This document shows positions 25,730 through 40,422 of a stretch of DNA of 64,000 nt, one piece after another (positions within the stretch are counted from its first letter, which is position 1; every line of letters begins with the position of its first letter). The notes below the pieces were generated by a model. That model did not search any database and was not told the origin of the DNA. It was given only the letters and a program-made list of their open reading frames with translations. Source of the stretch: Glandiceps talaboti (lineage: Eukaryota; Hemichordata; Enteropneusta; Spengelidae); the NCBI RefSeq assembly GCF_964340395.1, contig NC_135565.1, forward strand, positions 10,367,742-10,431,741, written 5' to 3'. Position numbers and translations under genes: made by a program.

Positions 25730-28700
25730 GTGGCAGCGGATCGGTTCTTGTCAAAATCTCTCAAATAAGCGAGATCACGATGCAATTATCATCACGAGTG
25801 TTGTAGATGCGTTAAACGCTGACACAGAAATCGCTGCCTGAGTAGTTGTCATTGTTGGTCTCGGAAATGAAAACGTTGCGAGTTATGAACATGTCGATGA
25901 CAATCGCTGCAATTTCGCTGTCTGTACGAGACGCGATTACCCGCTTCTTAACACTTCATATAAAAATAATAGACTTGATAAAAAAAAGATTTCGCAAAAA
26001 AAGGAGATAGGCCATTCAAAAACTGACTTGTACATCACAAAATATTGTCACAACAGAGGAACTCATCATAAACACGATAAAGTTGTGCGAGTTTTAGATA
26101 ACCGGCAACCATGTTTTTCAACTATACTATGTGCTAGTGTAAAATGCACAGAGATTGCAAGACAGCTTCGATGTAAGTACACTATTATCAACATTCAGAA
26201 ATCACTTTCCCCCTTTCATTAAACAGCCACTGAATATAAGTGAATACAATTTTTTTTTTGGAAAAAAAAATACAAATGGCCTTAGTAAATGCCAAGCAGG
26301 AGAACTACAGTGGAAATATTACTCCATACAGTGGAACTGGATAGCTCTTCGGAAGTCCTCACAAGGTGTTATGTTTCGAGCCCGACTTACGGAGACGAGA
26401 ACCATAATTAAAACTATCCCTCCTTCAATGTAGCAATGCGATACTGGCAATAAGCAATAATGAACGAGTCCTCCATTCGTTACCACTACCCCCTCTATTA
26501 TGAAACTATATTCGTCTCACATCGCTGGGGATTCAAACTTTTTTCTTCTGATAATAATAATTGAATAAAATGCTCTGCCTTACTTGTAATCAAAGATCAT
26601 TTTTATCTTGCTCTTTGAATAGACTGATAGAAAACACGACACACCTTATACACGAGATATGTGTCATCGTTAAAACGAACGTCCGACTAACGTGAAGTTT
26701 AAAATCTATATCGACATTCATGATTGATGAAAGAGGTTATTATATTTTAGGTTTGGCGTTGGGGATTCTCTCTCTCTCTCTCTTCTTCACGGTATTGATG
26801 TTTCATTTCGGGTTTTGTTGACACAATGCAAGGATTACGTCATACCGTCCACATCAGCTACCTTATTGTCTAGTCGCCTGTAGTCCTGACAGTCAAAATA
26901 ACCTGCTTCCAGGTTCAATGAATCAGTCTGTTATGTCGAAAATCTAATATCCTGCTAACGTGGGAACTTGACGAATACTACAATTTACGGACAGAGAAAG
27001 AAATTATGCTTCCAAAGAAACTTTTCTCTATGAAATTAAACTTTCAGAGTGTTATGTGATCACTGTAACCATTGCACGCCTTCTAGTCAATAATAGATTC
27101 GCCATCACGTAATGTCATGGGACTATTGGACTTTTAGGTGATCTCTACTAGAAACAGTCAAACATGTGTTAGCAATTGTGTCTACATATCAAACGGGTAA
27201 CATAGCAAATAAACACTCAATAAAGTCAAAGTCAATCTCACCAAATTCTATATTAGCACACATATATATATACAATATGTATATTAATGTGTAGTTTGAA
27301 CTCCATTCTTGCTTACAAATTGTAACAACAAATTTATAAACGTAACACCGTGGACTGATTGTAACTCTCCCTTGAACGACCATTGTTTACAGTTTACCGA
27401 TCATCTTTTCTGGCTCAATATACTGACCATAATAATTGCATTTTGACATTCTTTCCCTTTTTTTAAAATTAAAAACACCATTTCTTTATCAACTTTGATT
27501 TAAGCCAATTAAGTTGACTAAATGGTCTGTTTATATCCTTGTTTATATCTTTGTTTATAGGAGTTAAAACTGCGTGTACAAATATACAATCTGTTTGATA
27601 AGGCAGACTCCATCGATCTAACCACAAACCCCACATTTCAATATTCTAACCTTTCTAGTCTTTCTAACTTTGCTAAACCACAGGAAATTATAAAAATAAA
27701 CAAGATAATATTAGGTCGAAAAAAGAGAGAAAAAAATCGCTAAAATGTAGCACTTTACATTTTGTTAGAACATACCTAAATTTAGGAAGGGATAGGGGTG
27801 GACAATCGTATCCTCGTCTGGCTATCCTTGCATAGTCTAAGCTTAATTATGACTTTATGTTATAGCTTCAAAACTAGGAAAATATTAGAGTGAATTTCAT
27901 TGATGTGATTCTAGAATCCACAGATACTTTTATCTCTCTATCATAACATGGTTTCATGTTGTAGCATCGTAGTCTGCTCAGTACTTGGACGATGATAATT
28001 GATGAAAAGTTTAAAGTGTTGCATTAATTATGATTTTGACACATCTAAGTGGTTATAATCGTGACTGTATGCATCAGGCCAGGTATATCAGTTTCTCTAA
28101 CTGGCTCTTAATTTAAGTATTTCAAAGACCATACACAAGAGCATACTAGTATACCGCGATAGGACAGGCGCCATTTTTGATTATCAGATTTTTAGGCATA
28201 GTTTCAGAATGCATTAATAAACTTGGTCTATGAGTGGGGTGTTTCATACAAGACTTCTGCGAAAATTGTGACAGTTTTTGGAGTGTTACGAAAGTCGTAC
28301 GGTAACAAATGTGTTTGTGGACGAGCAAGCTAAATGGTCCTAAAATCTGGGTGTGTGTATGTGTGTGTGTGTGATTGGGAAAGAAGGACGTAGCGTGATT
28401 AGTCGTTTACAGGGATAACGTGACAGCAGAATAGGACAAATACGGTCTCAAGACGGCTCTAGATTACAACATTTTCAAAAAAATGTAACGAAAGCTATAG
28501 TTAGCCATCAATGTAGGTGTGAACGAATGTGTTGAAAAACGAGCTTATAATTCAGGCCTTGCACATCACTGTTATGGATTTACTCTCGTTCAAAATGGAG
28601 GCTGGTATGACAGCCTCGATTGGATTAATTTCTTCAATAGCAAAGAGCTTTGGCATTTACATCGATTTGAATAGCGAGCAAACCCTCTCTATCTCTATGC

Positions 28701-31012
28701 TTTGTGAATGTTAGATTTCCACATCAGAACTGAAACAAATTTGTTTGAGGCGGTGAAAACATCGACATACTCAGCGACGGTCGTCTCGTTAAGTAGTCCT
28801 ACAGAACGTTGCCACTCTATACCCGGTAACGTGATGAGTTGAACGCCGGGGAAGGACTCAGCGGTGATTGCCGAACAGCGCAGATAAATAAAGGCAAATT
28901 AACACCGATTAGGGTGAAGGGTAGTGACAGTGAATAAACGTGTAATACATCGATAAAAGGTATGTGAAAAACACGCTCGTTCTTGTCATTATTTCCGATG
29001 TGCAACGAGTGTTGTTGTTGTTTGTAATTTTTGTTCGACTTACAACAGCTTGTCCCAACTGTATTCTAACTGTCAACAAGCTCCCAAACACGACTTTTGT
29101 GTCGAATGTATTTGGAACAAAATCACCTAATATCAACAGTCTTTGAAAAGGTGAATTCCATCAAAACATTGTCGTTTTGTTGGTTTTATCAATCTTCACA
29201 GAAAAGAACTAGTGAATTGCCACTAATCGCGTAGTAGGTTTTCTCTCTCTCTCTATCACTCACTACTTTGGGAAGCATCAAATACTTAGTTAAGTTCGCA
29301 ATACAACGAAATACCCACAGTTGTAATTGAGGGAAAAGGGCTTTTAATTTGAAATAAGATGACATGTAAAAAAGACAAGACTCGCGGGGGATTACAACGC
29401 CGGGAAATGATCAGATCGTTCGGTAACAGTCTGTCAGCGGTGCACCCTTGTGTATAGCACAGAACCTATTACCGTCGCTAGTTCATGGCAAACATCTAAA
29501 TCCACGGTAGGGTTTCAATAAAAAGTAAATGCTAAACAAAACTAACTTTGCACAAAGCAATTTTTTTTCCACCAACGTGAGAATTTCTTAACTTAATCGA
29601 AATTAAGTTTTGATAAGTTTTGGAGACGATAGCGAGACGTTAATTGAAAATACGTTGCGTTGTTTATCGTTCAGGAGCACACTAGGCGGTCAATAAAGCC
29701 AATCCCTCTTCTTTCATAATAACACACACTTATAACATTCAATTTTCACCGCAAGAAAAGCCTATGTGAACATCACTTAATTTGAAAGATGAAATATTAA
29801 TTTCCATCGCTACTTTATCCTACCCGGGGCCATCATCATAGCCTGTGATGTTATCTATCCGGGATGACAGTGGTGTGATTCATTGTTAGAAGAGAAGAGA
29901 GGGAAAGAGAGAGAGAGAGAGCGAGGGAAAATTTTGTACTTGCCATTTCGACTCGGTGAATCATGTGAAAAATCCATCATTCTTCGTGCGTTTTCTACTT
30001 TATCAGGCGTCTGAAAGTCGAAAATATAACACTGCATATCACTGCGAGGCAGAAATCTGAATTTATTGGTTGGAAAGAGAGAAAGAAAGAAAGGACGAGT
30101 GAAAACAGTGTGGCCTATGTTCAGCTACAGTCCTAATAGAGTTTCAGTAACCAGGATTGGATACTTGGTCAAAAAAAGCATGGAATAAAACCACTAAATA
30201 CACGAGAAAATTATCATGTTTTACAACACGGAATCAACTCACTTCGAGCGAATAAATATAACATCAGTCGCGGATTGGAATGACTAGCATAGCTGATATC
30301 ACACTCGAGGAAAACTACAACATATATACATCCGACATTGTTCGGCTATACGGCGATAGAGGTCAGGAATTGACCCTGGCTTTGTAGATCTAATCCCTCC
30401 AAAACCCTTTCCCCTTCCGAACGATTTTTTTGTATGACAAAAAAACCACGACATACCATTCCGGGCAAAAGAACAAACTTTCGCGAAAGATAGTGTTATT
30501 TCGTGTGAAATAGTTATTTAGCTCGCTTAGTATATACTCTGTACGAACGGTTCCGGTGCATAGAACAACCGACGTGGTGGTGTCACCGACTCGGAATGAC
30601 TACCTATATACAAACCAACAACATATTACACAATGCAGGGTAGGTTGTGACAAAACTATATGTTCTATGTTACTGACACACCGTTTGAACTCGGAAAACG
30701 TGTGTCTCTCCTCACTTCCAAAGACAGTATTTACGATGCAGTGCGAAGAGAGATATATATTACCACAACTCAAACGGACGTTCCACGGGGTACCCACTAA
30801 AAAACCAATCGAACATAGCACGTATTTGTCGGGCGTGTTACCGTCATACCAACACAATATGCCAAACGTGTTTTAGCGCACAAAAGGCTTATACTAAGTG
30901 AACAGTCCAAAAACACTACAATATTCTGTAGTAGTGCATAATGTAAATATATTAACACAACTAGTGCCAGACAGTCAGTTGTCTTATAATAGTGTGGATG
31001 TAATCACCTTAC

Positions 31013-31025
31013 CTTTATGGGGCAT
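31013..31025 (-). CDS. Pax6: Pax6 coding exon 1 (start codon, 13 coding nt)
   Basis: Read on the minus strand, ATG CCC CAT AAA G is followed at once by the donor GTAAGG (GT at 31012-31011). The exon gives Met-Pro-His-Lys plus the first base of a Gly codon, which exon 2 completes (G + GT). The joined start [14 protein letters not shown] fits a Pax6 N-terminus as I recall it from lophotrochozoans. The phase-1 junction just before HSGVNQ is the same as in vertebrate PAX6, where exon 4 ends ATGCAGAACA. The start codon has A at -3. The 5' UTR part extends to higher coordinates by an unknown length; I saw no in-frame stop in the roughly 100 nt upstream that I read, so the start rests on family homology and not on an upstream stop. 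An alternative upstream start or exon cannot be excluded. Confidence 0.82.
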
Positions 31026-34000
31026 GCTAGTAACCGAGAATCTCTCCAAAATCACCTCTTTTCGACAGACACTCTCGGAGAATATGGTATATATATGGTA
31101 GTTCCAAAATCCCTGTTTGGTCTCAATGGTTGTGGTTTATACGCCAGCAATTCTCTAACCCTTTCCTGTAAATGAAATACGCAATTCAGCTCGGTGGGTA
31201 AGATGTACGGGCTTGACACTACTAACACCAATAATTCAGTTGGTGTGCACATACACCATGGTAGTAATGTGAGTGTATGTATGACCTTTCTAACATTGAC
31301 ACTTAAGTCCCTCCCCCTTGTTCCATGTGACACCTCCCCCAGTACCGTACACCTTTAAGAGGGAATGCGTGTAAGCAAATGACTGCAGTGACGCTCCGTG
31401 TAGCGGCCAATCACCGCGTTCCCTTGGGCAGTAGTCCGAATAATCAACATGAACAATCAAGGCGACGAAAGTTCTGACATGGAGAGGAAGCGTTAACTAA
31501 CACACGAACACAATATAAACGATTTGGCCCGTCACCAGCTGATCGTGTTTGAACGACTTTAACGTATCAACGTGCTCCCTGCCTACCGTGACGATCTATG
31601 GCGGCTTGTAACATACGTCGACACGGCATGGGGGCAGAATACCAGTAAAAAAAGTCAACCAAAATACGGAAATAATCCAGCGATAACTTGGAACGATTTG
31701 ACACCGTGTGTTATGTGTTTTGTCCAAGGCGCGTCGCACTATGGCAAACTCATCTCAATGCACCTCTATTGTATAACCACAGAATAAATTAGAATCGATC
31801 TCTATGTTCCAACTTCTAATAAGCCGTGCAATTGCATTGACGGTGACACAGTATTCAAGAAAGACTGTTTTCTGATTGTTTTTGACACATTTAAAACCAA
31901 CCGGGTTGGTCACCGTACAGTAAATGCATCCATTCAAAATGCCCCCAGCTAATGAAAGTCCACCCTAACCTGAACTCAACTTATGCCTGCAAACTCATTT
32001 TGTGTGTTTTCGTCCTTTCGTTCTGGTTTACTCTAAACGCAATGTGGAAGCTAAAACCCCTTGAAGAACATCCACAAGTGTTTATAACCATCATTCAACA
32101 TTGACTTACTTTCTTACGCTACATTAGGAATTCTCTGTCAACACTTCTGTTACCATCAAAGTGTTCATTGAGAAAAAAAAGATGTGTGTATTTATATCCT
32201 TATGTAATGTACCTCAGAAAAAGTTATTAAAACACTTAGATTAGAATTTGGTTCTCTCTGTAAAATTTCAATATTCAAAAGAGTTGTTATTCATGTGTTG
32301 TATTCATTGATGTGTATGGTGACTACAAACAGTGTCAACAAACCAATGTAGTGTTAATTTTCAAAACTATTAGTTTGTGACACCTACCCGTAAGAGGGTA
32401 TCACAATAGCTGTTAATACATAAGTACAAACCCTTAAAGCCAAATGTATACATTGTATTTGCTTTTGACGTGGATTATTCAGCAACAGTCAACAATCCGA
32501 AGAGAACTTCTGCGATTAGCTCATATTACAGAAGGCACTTCAGTCGATGAGATGGTAAATATGTACTCGGTATCGCTACACGTCTTGTAAAGAATGTGTG
32601 TAACACTGTACAATACAACACAAAAGAAACACAACGTTCTCATACCAATGTAATGGAAAATAAAGCCGTCTTCTGTTTATATGGTGGCAGGATTTTAACT
32701 CAGTTTTGATTTTTTAGTACGTTTACATAGTTTATGTTTTTTATGTAAACTAGTATGTACACCGAGTTAGTATACTAGTGAGGCCAGACTAAAAAAATCT
32801 TGATTCCTTTGTTGACAATTGCTCTGCAATAGAGTTCCCTTTAATCACTTACTCCACGTGCCCGTCTACACACCAAGGAACGCTTTTACAGTTCACTACA
32901 CACCAGGGCTTGTGGAACATCCGAGCGACAAAAACGCCACTTCGATGTCCTCTGAGCAGATTTTTCACACCCATGCTATTTTTGAATTTGTAAAGTGCAT
33001 TATGAGTGTTAAGTCACACTAGGTCTAGAAGTCGTAGTGACTTTGGAGATTTACGGGAATTCTTAGGGCTAATCCATGAGTCAAAAGAAAAAGTTATCTC
33101 TCGCTATAACGGACTTGCAATTTGTATGGTGCTTACACGCGCAAGTAACTCGATTGTTTTCAGGAGAAAAAACCCGCGGATGAGCTAATGGCCTATGAAA
33201 ATACCGTGGTGCTAGGTGCAGGCAAACCTGGTAGGGGACGACACATTTGAAAGTGAGATGCCTTCAATTAAAAATCACCGAAATTATCGACTTGTAGAGC
33301 CCCATGTGTCGGACTGGACATGTGTAACACGCAGTGTTAGACATTTCACATAAAATGAATTTTTTTTTTGCTTTGTAGTCGGGTAGGTCAGATACTAAGA
33401 AAGGTATATAACTAAACCATCATACCCTACGAATGACTTCCATTTAACCCACTTAATGCCTAATTATTAAATTCATCGGATGTGTTTCAATCATATGCAG
33501 TGTTGAACAAATACATGTAAATATATAGTTTGAGCGAGAACGTTAGTGGAATTGGTGGCTTTATAAGACGTCTGGTGTACTCGGGAGTTTAAGGGGTCTC
33601 AAGGGTTGTGCAATCTATCACTGACAGGGATGGTGTTTTACTGCACTGACACTCGATTCCAGTTCCCGCCCAGGCAATTTACTCGTGTCTAATCATTAAG
33701 TGGGCAGAGAGACGTTGGTTTACACTCACTGCTGCTGGAGCAGACGATTCAGGCCTAACGGCATTTACTATATTACGACACAGGGCCACCTCGGCGGATA
33801 CCGAGACTCTGTACACTAAAACTCATCAACACAGCATACGTACATGTGGGAATAGGAACACACTATACAGCTTCGTCTGAAGCCGTGAATTATTCACAAT
33901 GAGGCGGGATTAGTTATGAAGCAGAGTTGAGACCGTACACCGCTGACAAAAGTTACCGTACAAGCCGCGGGCCTATAGCTGCACGAGCGGTTACTGCTTA

Positions 34001-34868
34001 CCTGTACCGAATTAACACGAACAATCCAATGCCATGTGAACGTTTATTAATTTTTGTCAGTTTTCATTTCTATTGCCTTGTTATACAGAGCCACTCCGGG
34101 GGCGATGTTCATACCGACCTCTCTCATTGTTCTCCAATAGAAGTGCACAATCTCTGTTAGTTTGTTGAAAGGCCCGGTGATTAATTCCATGATTTCAAGA
34201 TGTTCAATACTACATCACACACTGTTAAGCTTTGTGTTATCATGATTGGCCCGACCGAATCAAAATTTCGACATTGCACTCGACACATTTTACCAAATAA
34301 GTTTGGACAATTTTTTTGGGGGGAAAGATACAGCATTGAATAGGTTATGAATGTCAGACTATAGTAAAAGAGTCTGTGATTGCATAGATAAGACCCGCTT
34401 GTTAAATGACTCGCCTTGGGCCAGGCTAATACTTTTCTAAGGCAGCATAAATGCAATTTCTCCATTCCAATAGGGGTCGTTCAATGCAAGTCAAGCCTCT
34501 GAGGGTGATGGTAAAATAGTGATTCTTGACAAATGCTAAGTACCAACTGTCGAGCCTCGTTGCGGAAAGAATCAGTACCGGGCGAAAAATCGCGTTTGCC
34601 AGGAGACTTGACAATTACAACGGGGTCAAACAGCAATACAGACAATTCATTTACAGGGAGTAAATCGAGTGGTTAAGCAAGGTTTGCAAGCCATCCAAGT
34701 GTCCACACATGGATGAACCGATACTGCGTTATAAACAAACAGAGTACGGGTAGTTGTTACAGCTAAGACGCAAATCGTCCAGTAGTGTTACCTACTTAAC
34801 GAATTAATTCAACCAATGGAAAGTATATGCCTAGTGGTGTTCATACACATCAGACTTACTTACAGACA

Positions 34869-34922
34869 CTGTATGTTTGTTCGTTAAACACAGTCATGTA
34901 TGTTTGCTCGTTAAATGTAGTG
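34869..34922 (+). repeat. About 31-bp tandem duplication
   Basis: TGTATGTTTGTTCGTTAAA and TGTATGTTTGCTCGTTAAA occur side by side, followed by CAGTCA-like and TAGTGA-like sequence. Confidence 0.75.
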
Positions 34923-35134
34923 ATCTATGATTTTAGGATTGAATTGGTCATATAAAGACAAGATGGTGACTGGATCAGATATATTAATAATGGTCTCCTA
35001 AATAATAGGATTAATAATTCTCATAGACATTTTTTTTGTAACGAGACGTATATCAATGTCAAACTTAATCCAAGTTTCTTTACTCACTATAATAAATAAA
35101 CATCCTCTTTAATATCCGAATATGAGCCTAAAAT

Positions 35135-35150
35135 GTGATGACGTCATCAC
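35135..35150. promoter_or_regulatory. 16-bp palindrome with central CRE
   Basis: GTGATGACGTCATCAC is a perfect palindrome with TGACGTCA at 35139-35146, a strong CREB/ATF-type site about 4.1 kb upstream of the start-codon exon. Confidence 0.45.
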
Positions 35151-35294
35151 TCGACTGTACAAAAATTCAATATTTGGTCCAAGACAATTTCAAGAACATA
35201 TAAGAGATAGTTATTCAGGAAAGATCTTGAAAGATAAATAACTGGACCGTGGACGACATGTACAGAAAGATAGATGTGACAGAACGTGAGACTA

Positions 35295-35351
35295 ATGTAT
35301 GTATGTATGTATGTATGTATGTATGTATGTATGTATGTATGTATGTATGTA

Positions 35352-35435
<84 letters not shown>

Positions 35436-35492
35436 TGTGTATGTATGTATGTATGTATGTATGTATGTATGTATGTATGTATGTATGTATGT
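35295..35492. repeat. Compound (GTAT)n(GT)n(GTGC)n(GTAT)n microsatellite
   Basis: GTAT blocks flank a core of GT then GTGC, giving a near-symmetrical nested array of 198 bp. The GT/GTGC core is alternating purine-pyrimidine. Confidence 0.97.
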
Positions 35493-36880
35493 TGTCATAG
35501 CAATATTATGTTGTGTTTGATAAGAACAGTAAGTTTTGATATATCACAAATCGAAATAGTTTGGTTCTGTATCCCAAATCTTTCCAAAGTTGTTGTCATT
35601 TATTCTTAACTCAGTTCACCAACCAATTGCAACGCGTATTATGAAATGTACACATCGATCACTGGTATATGTTAATCATGTACATTTCCCAAAACAGTGT
35701 GTTCAAACACATTATCATTAAAACTTCTTGCATCTACCACAATTAGCGAAATGGGAATAAACAATAACAAGGTTATTGTAACATAAGAATTTACACGACT
35801 TTTTAAAAAAAAGCACTGCTCGTCTAATTTTGCGATTACCGGAAACGTACACTTCACTTCATACCGTAGTTCGAGAGGGAAAGTCGGACAGCTGAATAGT
35901 TTCTGAATATTAATATTTCAAGATGATCGATTCGTAACAAATGTGAAAAGTGAAAACTGCTTTTTATTTTCAATTACTAAAACGTTTGTCACGATCCGTG
36001 ATGTTGAAATTCCGTTAAACTTTCTCAGGAAAAACTGAAGATATTCTGTCTGACTGTGTCAGTGTTTTGGACTGGAGTTAATCAGCGTTCAGAAACGGAT
36101 GTATTGGGGCTGTAAACAGTCAACAATATGGGTGTTAAGTTGCACCAGTTACTAATAATTACTTTCTTGTGAGTTGAAACTGATGTGTTAGTCGTCAATT
36201 TCACTTGTCAGACTCTTCACCACAATGGCCCAGGAATTTAAATGGGATGGAAACGAGGGGGGAAATTAGTGTTAAGAGTTTCTCTTAAACGGAAACGACA
36301 CTACAAAACGGGCACACAATTTGTAAGCTAATTCGTTTATCTCAAAAAAGGCCAATTACTTTAAGATTTTGGGCGAAACGCTTTTTTTTTCTAACAACGG
36401 AAAACACCGTGACCTTTTGTGCAGGAGACTACTTTTTGGAAGAATGTGAATTTTTCAAACTAAAAATTACTGTACTCTAATGATTTCGGTACATCTTTTT
36501 GTACAAACACTTCTTGTCGTTGTAAACAAATGGTTAGACTTATTTACTGCATCTTATATTAATTTTATGTAAATTAGTGCAAATTCTTTATGTATCATGC
36601 CTGAAAAACGTGTTTTTGTCACCATGTACTCCCGACCACATAGATAGTGCAACTTATAGTGTATCCTATAATGTTTTCATCCCACACATTGCTCAGTCTC
36701 ATGGTCGGCCAGCCTAACCAAAATAAGAAGAGAAGAAACATTAGATGAACCCATCAATTCAGTAGCTTCCTTGTTTACAAATAAGTACCATTTCCTCTAG
36801 TTTCATCTTATTTGAATCTCCTAACATTTTAAATAAAAATTCGTTTTAAAATCATTACTATAGAATTTCCGGTATGTCTC

Positions 36881-36898
36881 GGGGGTGGGGGTGGGGGT
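36881..36898 (+). other. G-rich run, three G5 tracts
   Basis: GGGGGTGGGGGTGGGGGTG: three G5 tracts with 1-nt loops, one tract short of a canonical quadruplex. Confidence 0.6.
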
Positions 36899-37714
36899 GT
36901 AATTAATAAAACACTTACAATATTGTGGTTAGAAGTTTGAAGAAAAAAAATGAGAAAAAAAACAATCCACGTCTGGAATTCCAAAGTAGTTGAAATCTGA
37001 AGTGAATGAGTGAACAATAGAGAGGGAGAAAGTATGCTCACTAATAGCTTACAATAGAGACATGAAATGAGAGTACGCTAGTTTTGGTAGAAGGCTGTCG
37101 GTATTTCCCTTGCCCGCTATCATGTTACGGCACACAGACGTGGCCTATACAATCCCAGCCTTAGGAAAATACGACGTAGTCGCCAATATAGCAGACGTTA
37201 AATACACTGAGTCGCCATCCCTCAATGAAGCTGTTGCCTTTATTTCGCCCTTTGTTTCTTTTTACTTGTGTTCGGGTAATTAAATATAAACAAACCGTTG
37301 TTTGCAGGTAATATCCTACATTGTGTAGCCATCATCTGTACTTTATATACGAGTTGTCTGCTGACAAAAGTATACTCAGTTTCCACTATCTCAGTTGAGT
37401 ACCTTCCGATGTCAAACAACAAAACTGGCAACAACTTTGGGAAAAATAGGATATCGAATTCACTACATTTGTTCACTTTCGCTGATTCTATTTATTTGCA
37501 TCATTTAGGAAAGCAGTAGTCTTTTTTTTTCTAGTCAGACTCTTTATCGGGTAACAACACAGTAAGTTACTAACTCCCTGTCAAACTATTACAACCATGT
37601 GACCGATGAGGCTGATGACTCTGAAAAGGGCAGTCTAATAAAATGCTAATTAGTTTGTTATATGTTTTTTATTAACAGGAATTAGGGGGGCTGAGTTGTG
37701 TATGTGTTTTGTTT

Positions 37715-37753
37715 GGGGGGGGGGGGGGGGCTGGGTGTTGGGGGAAGGGAGGT
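37715..37753 (+). other. G-run and predicted G-quadruplex
   Basis: A run of about 16 G is followed by GGG, GGGGG and GGG tracts with short loops. G-quadruplex folding is plausible; the homopolymer length is likely to vary. Confidence 0.7.
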
Positions 37754-38987
37754 GGTGATACTATGTCAAGTATGTTTAATAGTCATAGTTACAGTATTGA
37801 AAACACAATACTGAGAGGAAAGGATGTACAAAAGTAAGTTTGTAGTTGAAGCGTCCAATGTGAGTGTGTTTCTAATCGTGATCAAGAGATGCATAAATTT
37901 GAAAATGATTTGTTAACAACCATGAATACATAATCAGTTATTACGCGTTTTAAGTTATACATAACACTTAAACTAGTTTCGTATGTTTTTTTTGTTTAAA
38001 TCTGGTTTCCTCGATTTTAACAAAAACGAGATGCGTGGATAAAAACTTTAAACGATATTTCCAATTTTTATTAGTACCATAAGCTGAGTTTGTAATTTTT
38101 TTTTTCAAGTCAAACCATTTACTTGAAATCTCGATCACACTATTGCAGGGTCACGTGATGTGATGTCAATGCATACCTTCTATAACATTGCAATAAACTG
38201 AATTAGCTGGTGTTGTTCAATAGAACAGTTGGTTACATAGCGGGGATTTCCTTGAGTTTAAAAAAAAACAACTTCAAAAAACATAAATAAATGAAACCAC
38301 TATAGCGTTTATAATTCATATCTTAATAACAGGTTTGAGTTCAGTCAGTTTCAAGTGATGGCTTTTATGCTTCAGTAAGTTGACAACTACGATCATCTTT
38401 TAAACTCACAGCAAAAATAGAAACCCCTTTTGTCATATTTTCCCCTAACTTGTGTAATTTTTTGTGTCCTAACTTTGAAACAATTACCACCCTGGATAGA
38501 AAGGGGATAATATCATCATTAACTTTTTAAAATTACATCTTTGTTATTAACTGTTTATCAAATCAAATTAAACTGCTGACTCAGCATGAGTAAATGATAA
38601 ACAAGAACCAATTATTTAATGAGATTTAAAAAACACACTTTGTTTGTAACGATGGAGTCACAACCAAACAGTGAGTTCTTTTTTTTTTTTTTTAGTTCAG
38701 ACGTACTCTCAACATTGCAACAGCCGTTTCGGACTTTAGAAGCTTATGTCGGTATGCCATATTGCAGATAACCTAGTAACAACAGTTGTTTTTCCGATTG
38801 CTAATTATGACAGCTTCCGGCCTGGCTAGAGTTGCTTGATATCTGATTTAACATGTCTGTGGTTCGATGGGAAAAAGAGAAGCTAGTGGACTTAAATATT
38901 GACTTAATTCTGTGGTCACTTATGTAGGGATGATTAAGTGCCAAGTTGTCTAATTCTGTATTTGTATAAAGTGATTTGGTGTTTTTC

Positions 38988-38988
<1 letters not shown>

Positions 38989-39018
<30 letters not shown>

Positions 39019-39205
39019 CATACATACATACATACATACATACATACATACATACATACATACATACATGCATATACATACATACATACATACATGCATG
39101 CATGCATGCATGCATGCATACATACATATGATACATACATACATACATACATACCTACATACATACATACATACACATACATACATACAGACAGACAGAC
39201 AGACA
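38989..39205. repeat. Compound (TACA)n/(TGCA)n/(GACA)n microsatellite
   Basis: Mostly CATA units with a TGCA block near 39093-39118 and GACA units at the end. Confidence 0.97.
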
Positions 39206-40410
39206 TAAATTTATTTGATTTAATTTTCTCATCCTACTTTCAATTTGTCGTAAATTAATGTTTGTGAATTTTGGCGGAAAAAGGTATGTATGTGTGTGTG
39301 TGTGTGTGTCCGGATATCCATTTCTTTCCTCTAATATTTGCACCGTCAGAAAATGTCTGGCTGCAGTGACTTGTGAGTGGTTATCATTGATACAATTAGC
39401 ATAGTGTATTGGAATGGGATATGGGGTGATCAGCTCAATGACGGTCTACTTTCCATCGACATAAGCCTTTATACAGACTCATTAAGGCGACCACTCCATC
39501 CTACCTCCTCCCGAGCCGATCAAACTCGGGTTCAGAGGTCACAGAGAGTGAATGAATCTAAGGCCTTGTGGTAAACGTGGACGACAGTGGTAGAATTCCC
39601 GCTGGTTGCAACCCTTACACACGGTCTCATTAAAATTCTGTTAATTACGTTTTTTTCAATAAACAGTCCTTTATGTGGAAGTGTTTAGAAATTGCCGACA
39701 GACATAGTTGCTGCAAAGGACAGAATTTGACTGCGCCACAAGCACTGGTTTGCATATAAATGCGCGGGCTTTACATTAGACACTTTTCCTCGCCCCCTTT
39801 CTTCACGATTATAACCCCCGCTTTGGAAGGATTTGGGCGTCTTTGAAAAATACAATGTCGTGGAACAGGGCCCGATTAAAAAAAAGCAATTGTACAATTG
39901 CTGCGGGGTGGCATAGTGGCATAGTTTACCTCTCAATGCGTATTCAGTGACTGTTCACAAGCAAAAACGACTCTTTCTATGCCGTGTAATAGATCGCCTT
40001 CAACGGCCTATTGAAATTTGTTGAAAGTTTGAGTCTTCCTTTGTACGTCATAACATCCCCGATGACATTTCCAGTTCTTGCCTCTTTTGTCTTCTTTAAC
40101 CACATGTGCATGGATCTAATTTGGACACGTCAGGGTTCCACCAAAACATTTGCAATGAAGAGACATCGAGTGTGTGTGTGTTTTTAAAACTGTCTTCGTA
40201 TACAGAGTCCAAAACCCAATGAGTTGCCAAATAATTCGTCTCCGTAAAACTTGTTGGGAAAAAAATTGAAAACTGTCGCATGTAAAGTCGATGTTCTACT
40301 AACTAAACTTCCACGTTTTGATAAGTCAATAAGAAAATCGTCATGTCTCGGAATTGAACATAAAAAACTTCCATGCAACTTTCACTTCTAAATGTTTGCA
40401 TCAACTTTCA

Positions 40411-40422
40411 CGCGCATGCGCA
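40411..40422. promoter_or_regulatory. NRF1-type site CGCGCATGCGCA
   Basis: Full match to the NRF1 consensus YGCGCAYGCGCR. It begins a repeat-free, relatively GC-rich stretch (40.4-41.2 kb) that also has CTAATTGG at about 40545 and E2F-like sites (TTTTGGCGGG near 41035; TTTCCCGCCAA at 41186). Candidate promoter or enhancer, not proven. Confidence 0.35.

Noticed and set aside
35295-35492. Cys/Tyr/Met-Val repeat open frames over GTAT arrays (also 39.0 and 41.9 kb)
   Set aside because: Microsatellite translations, not proteins.
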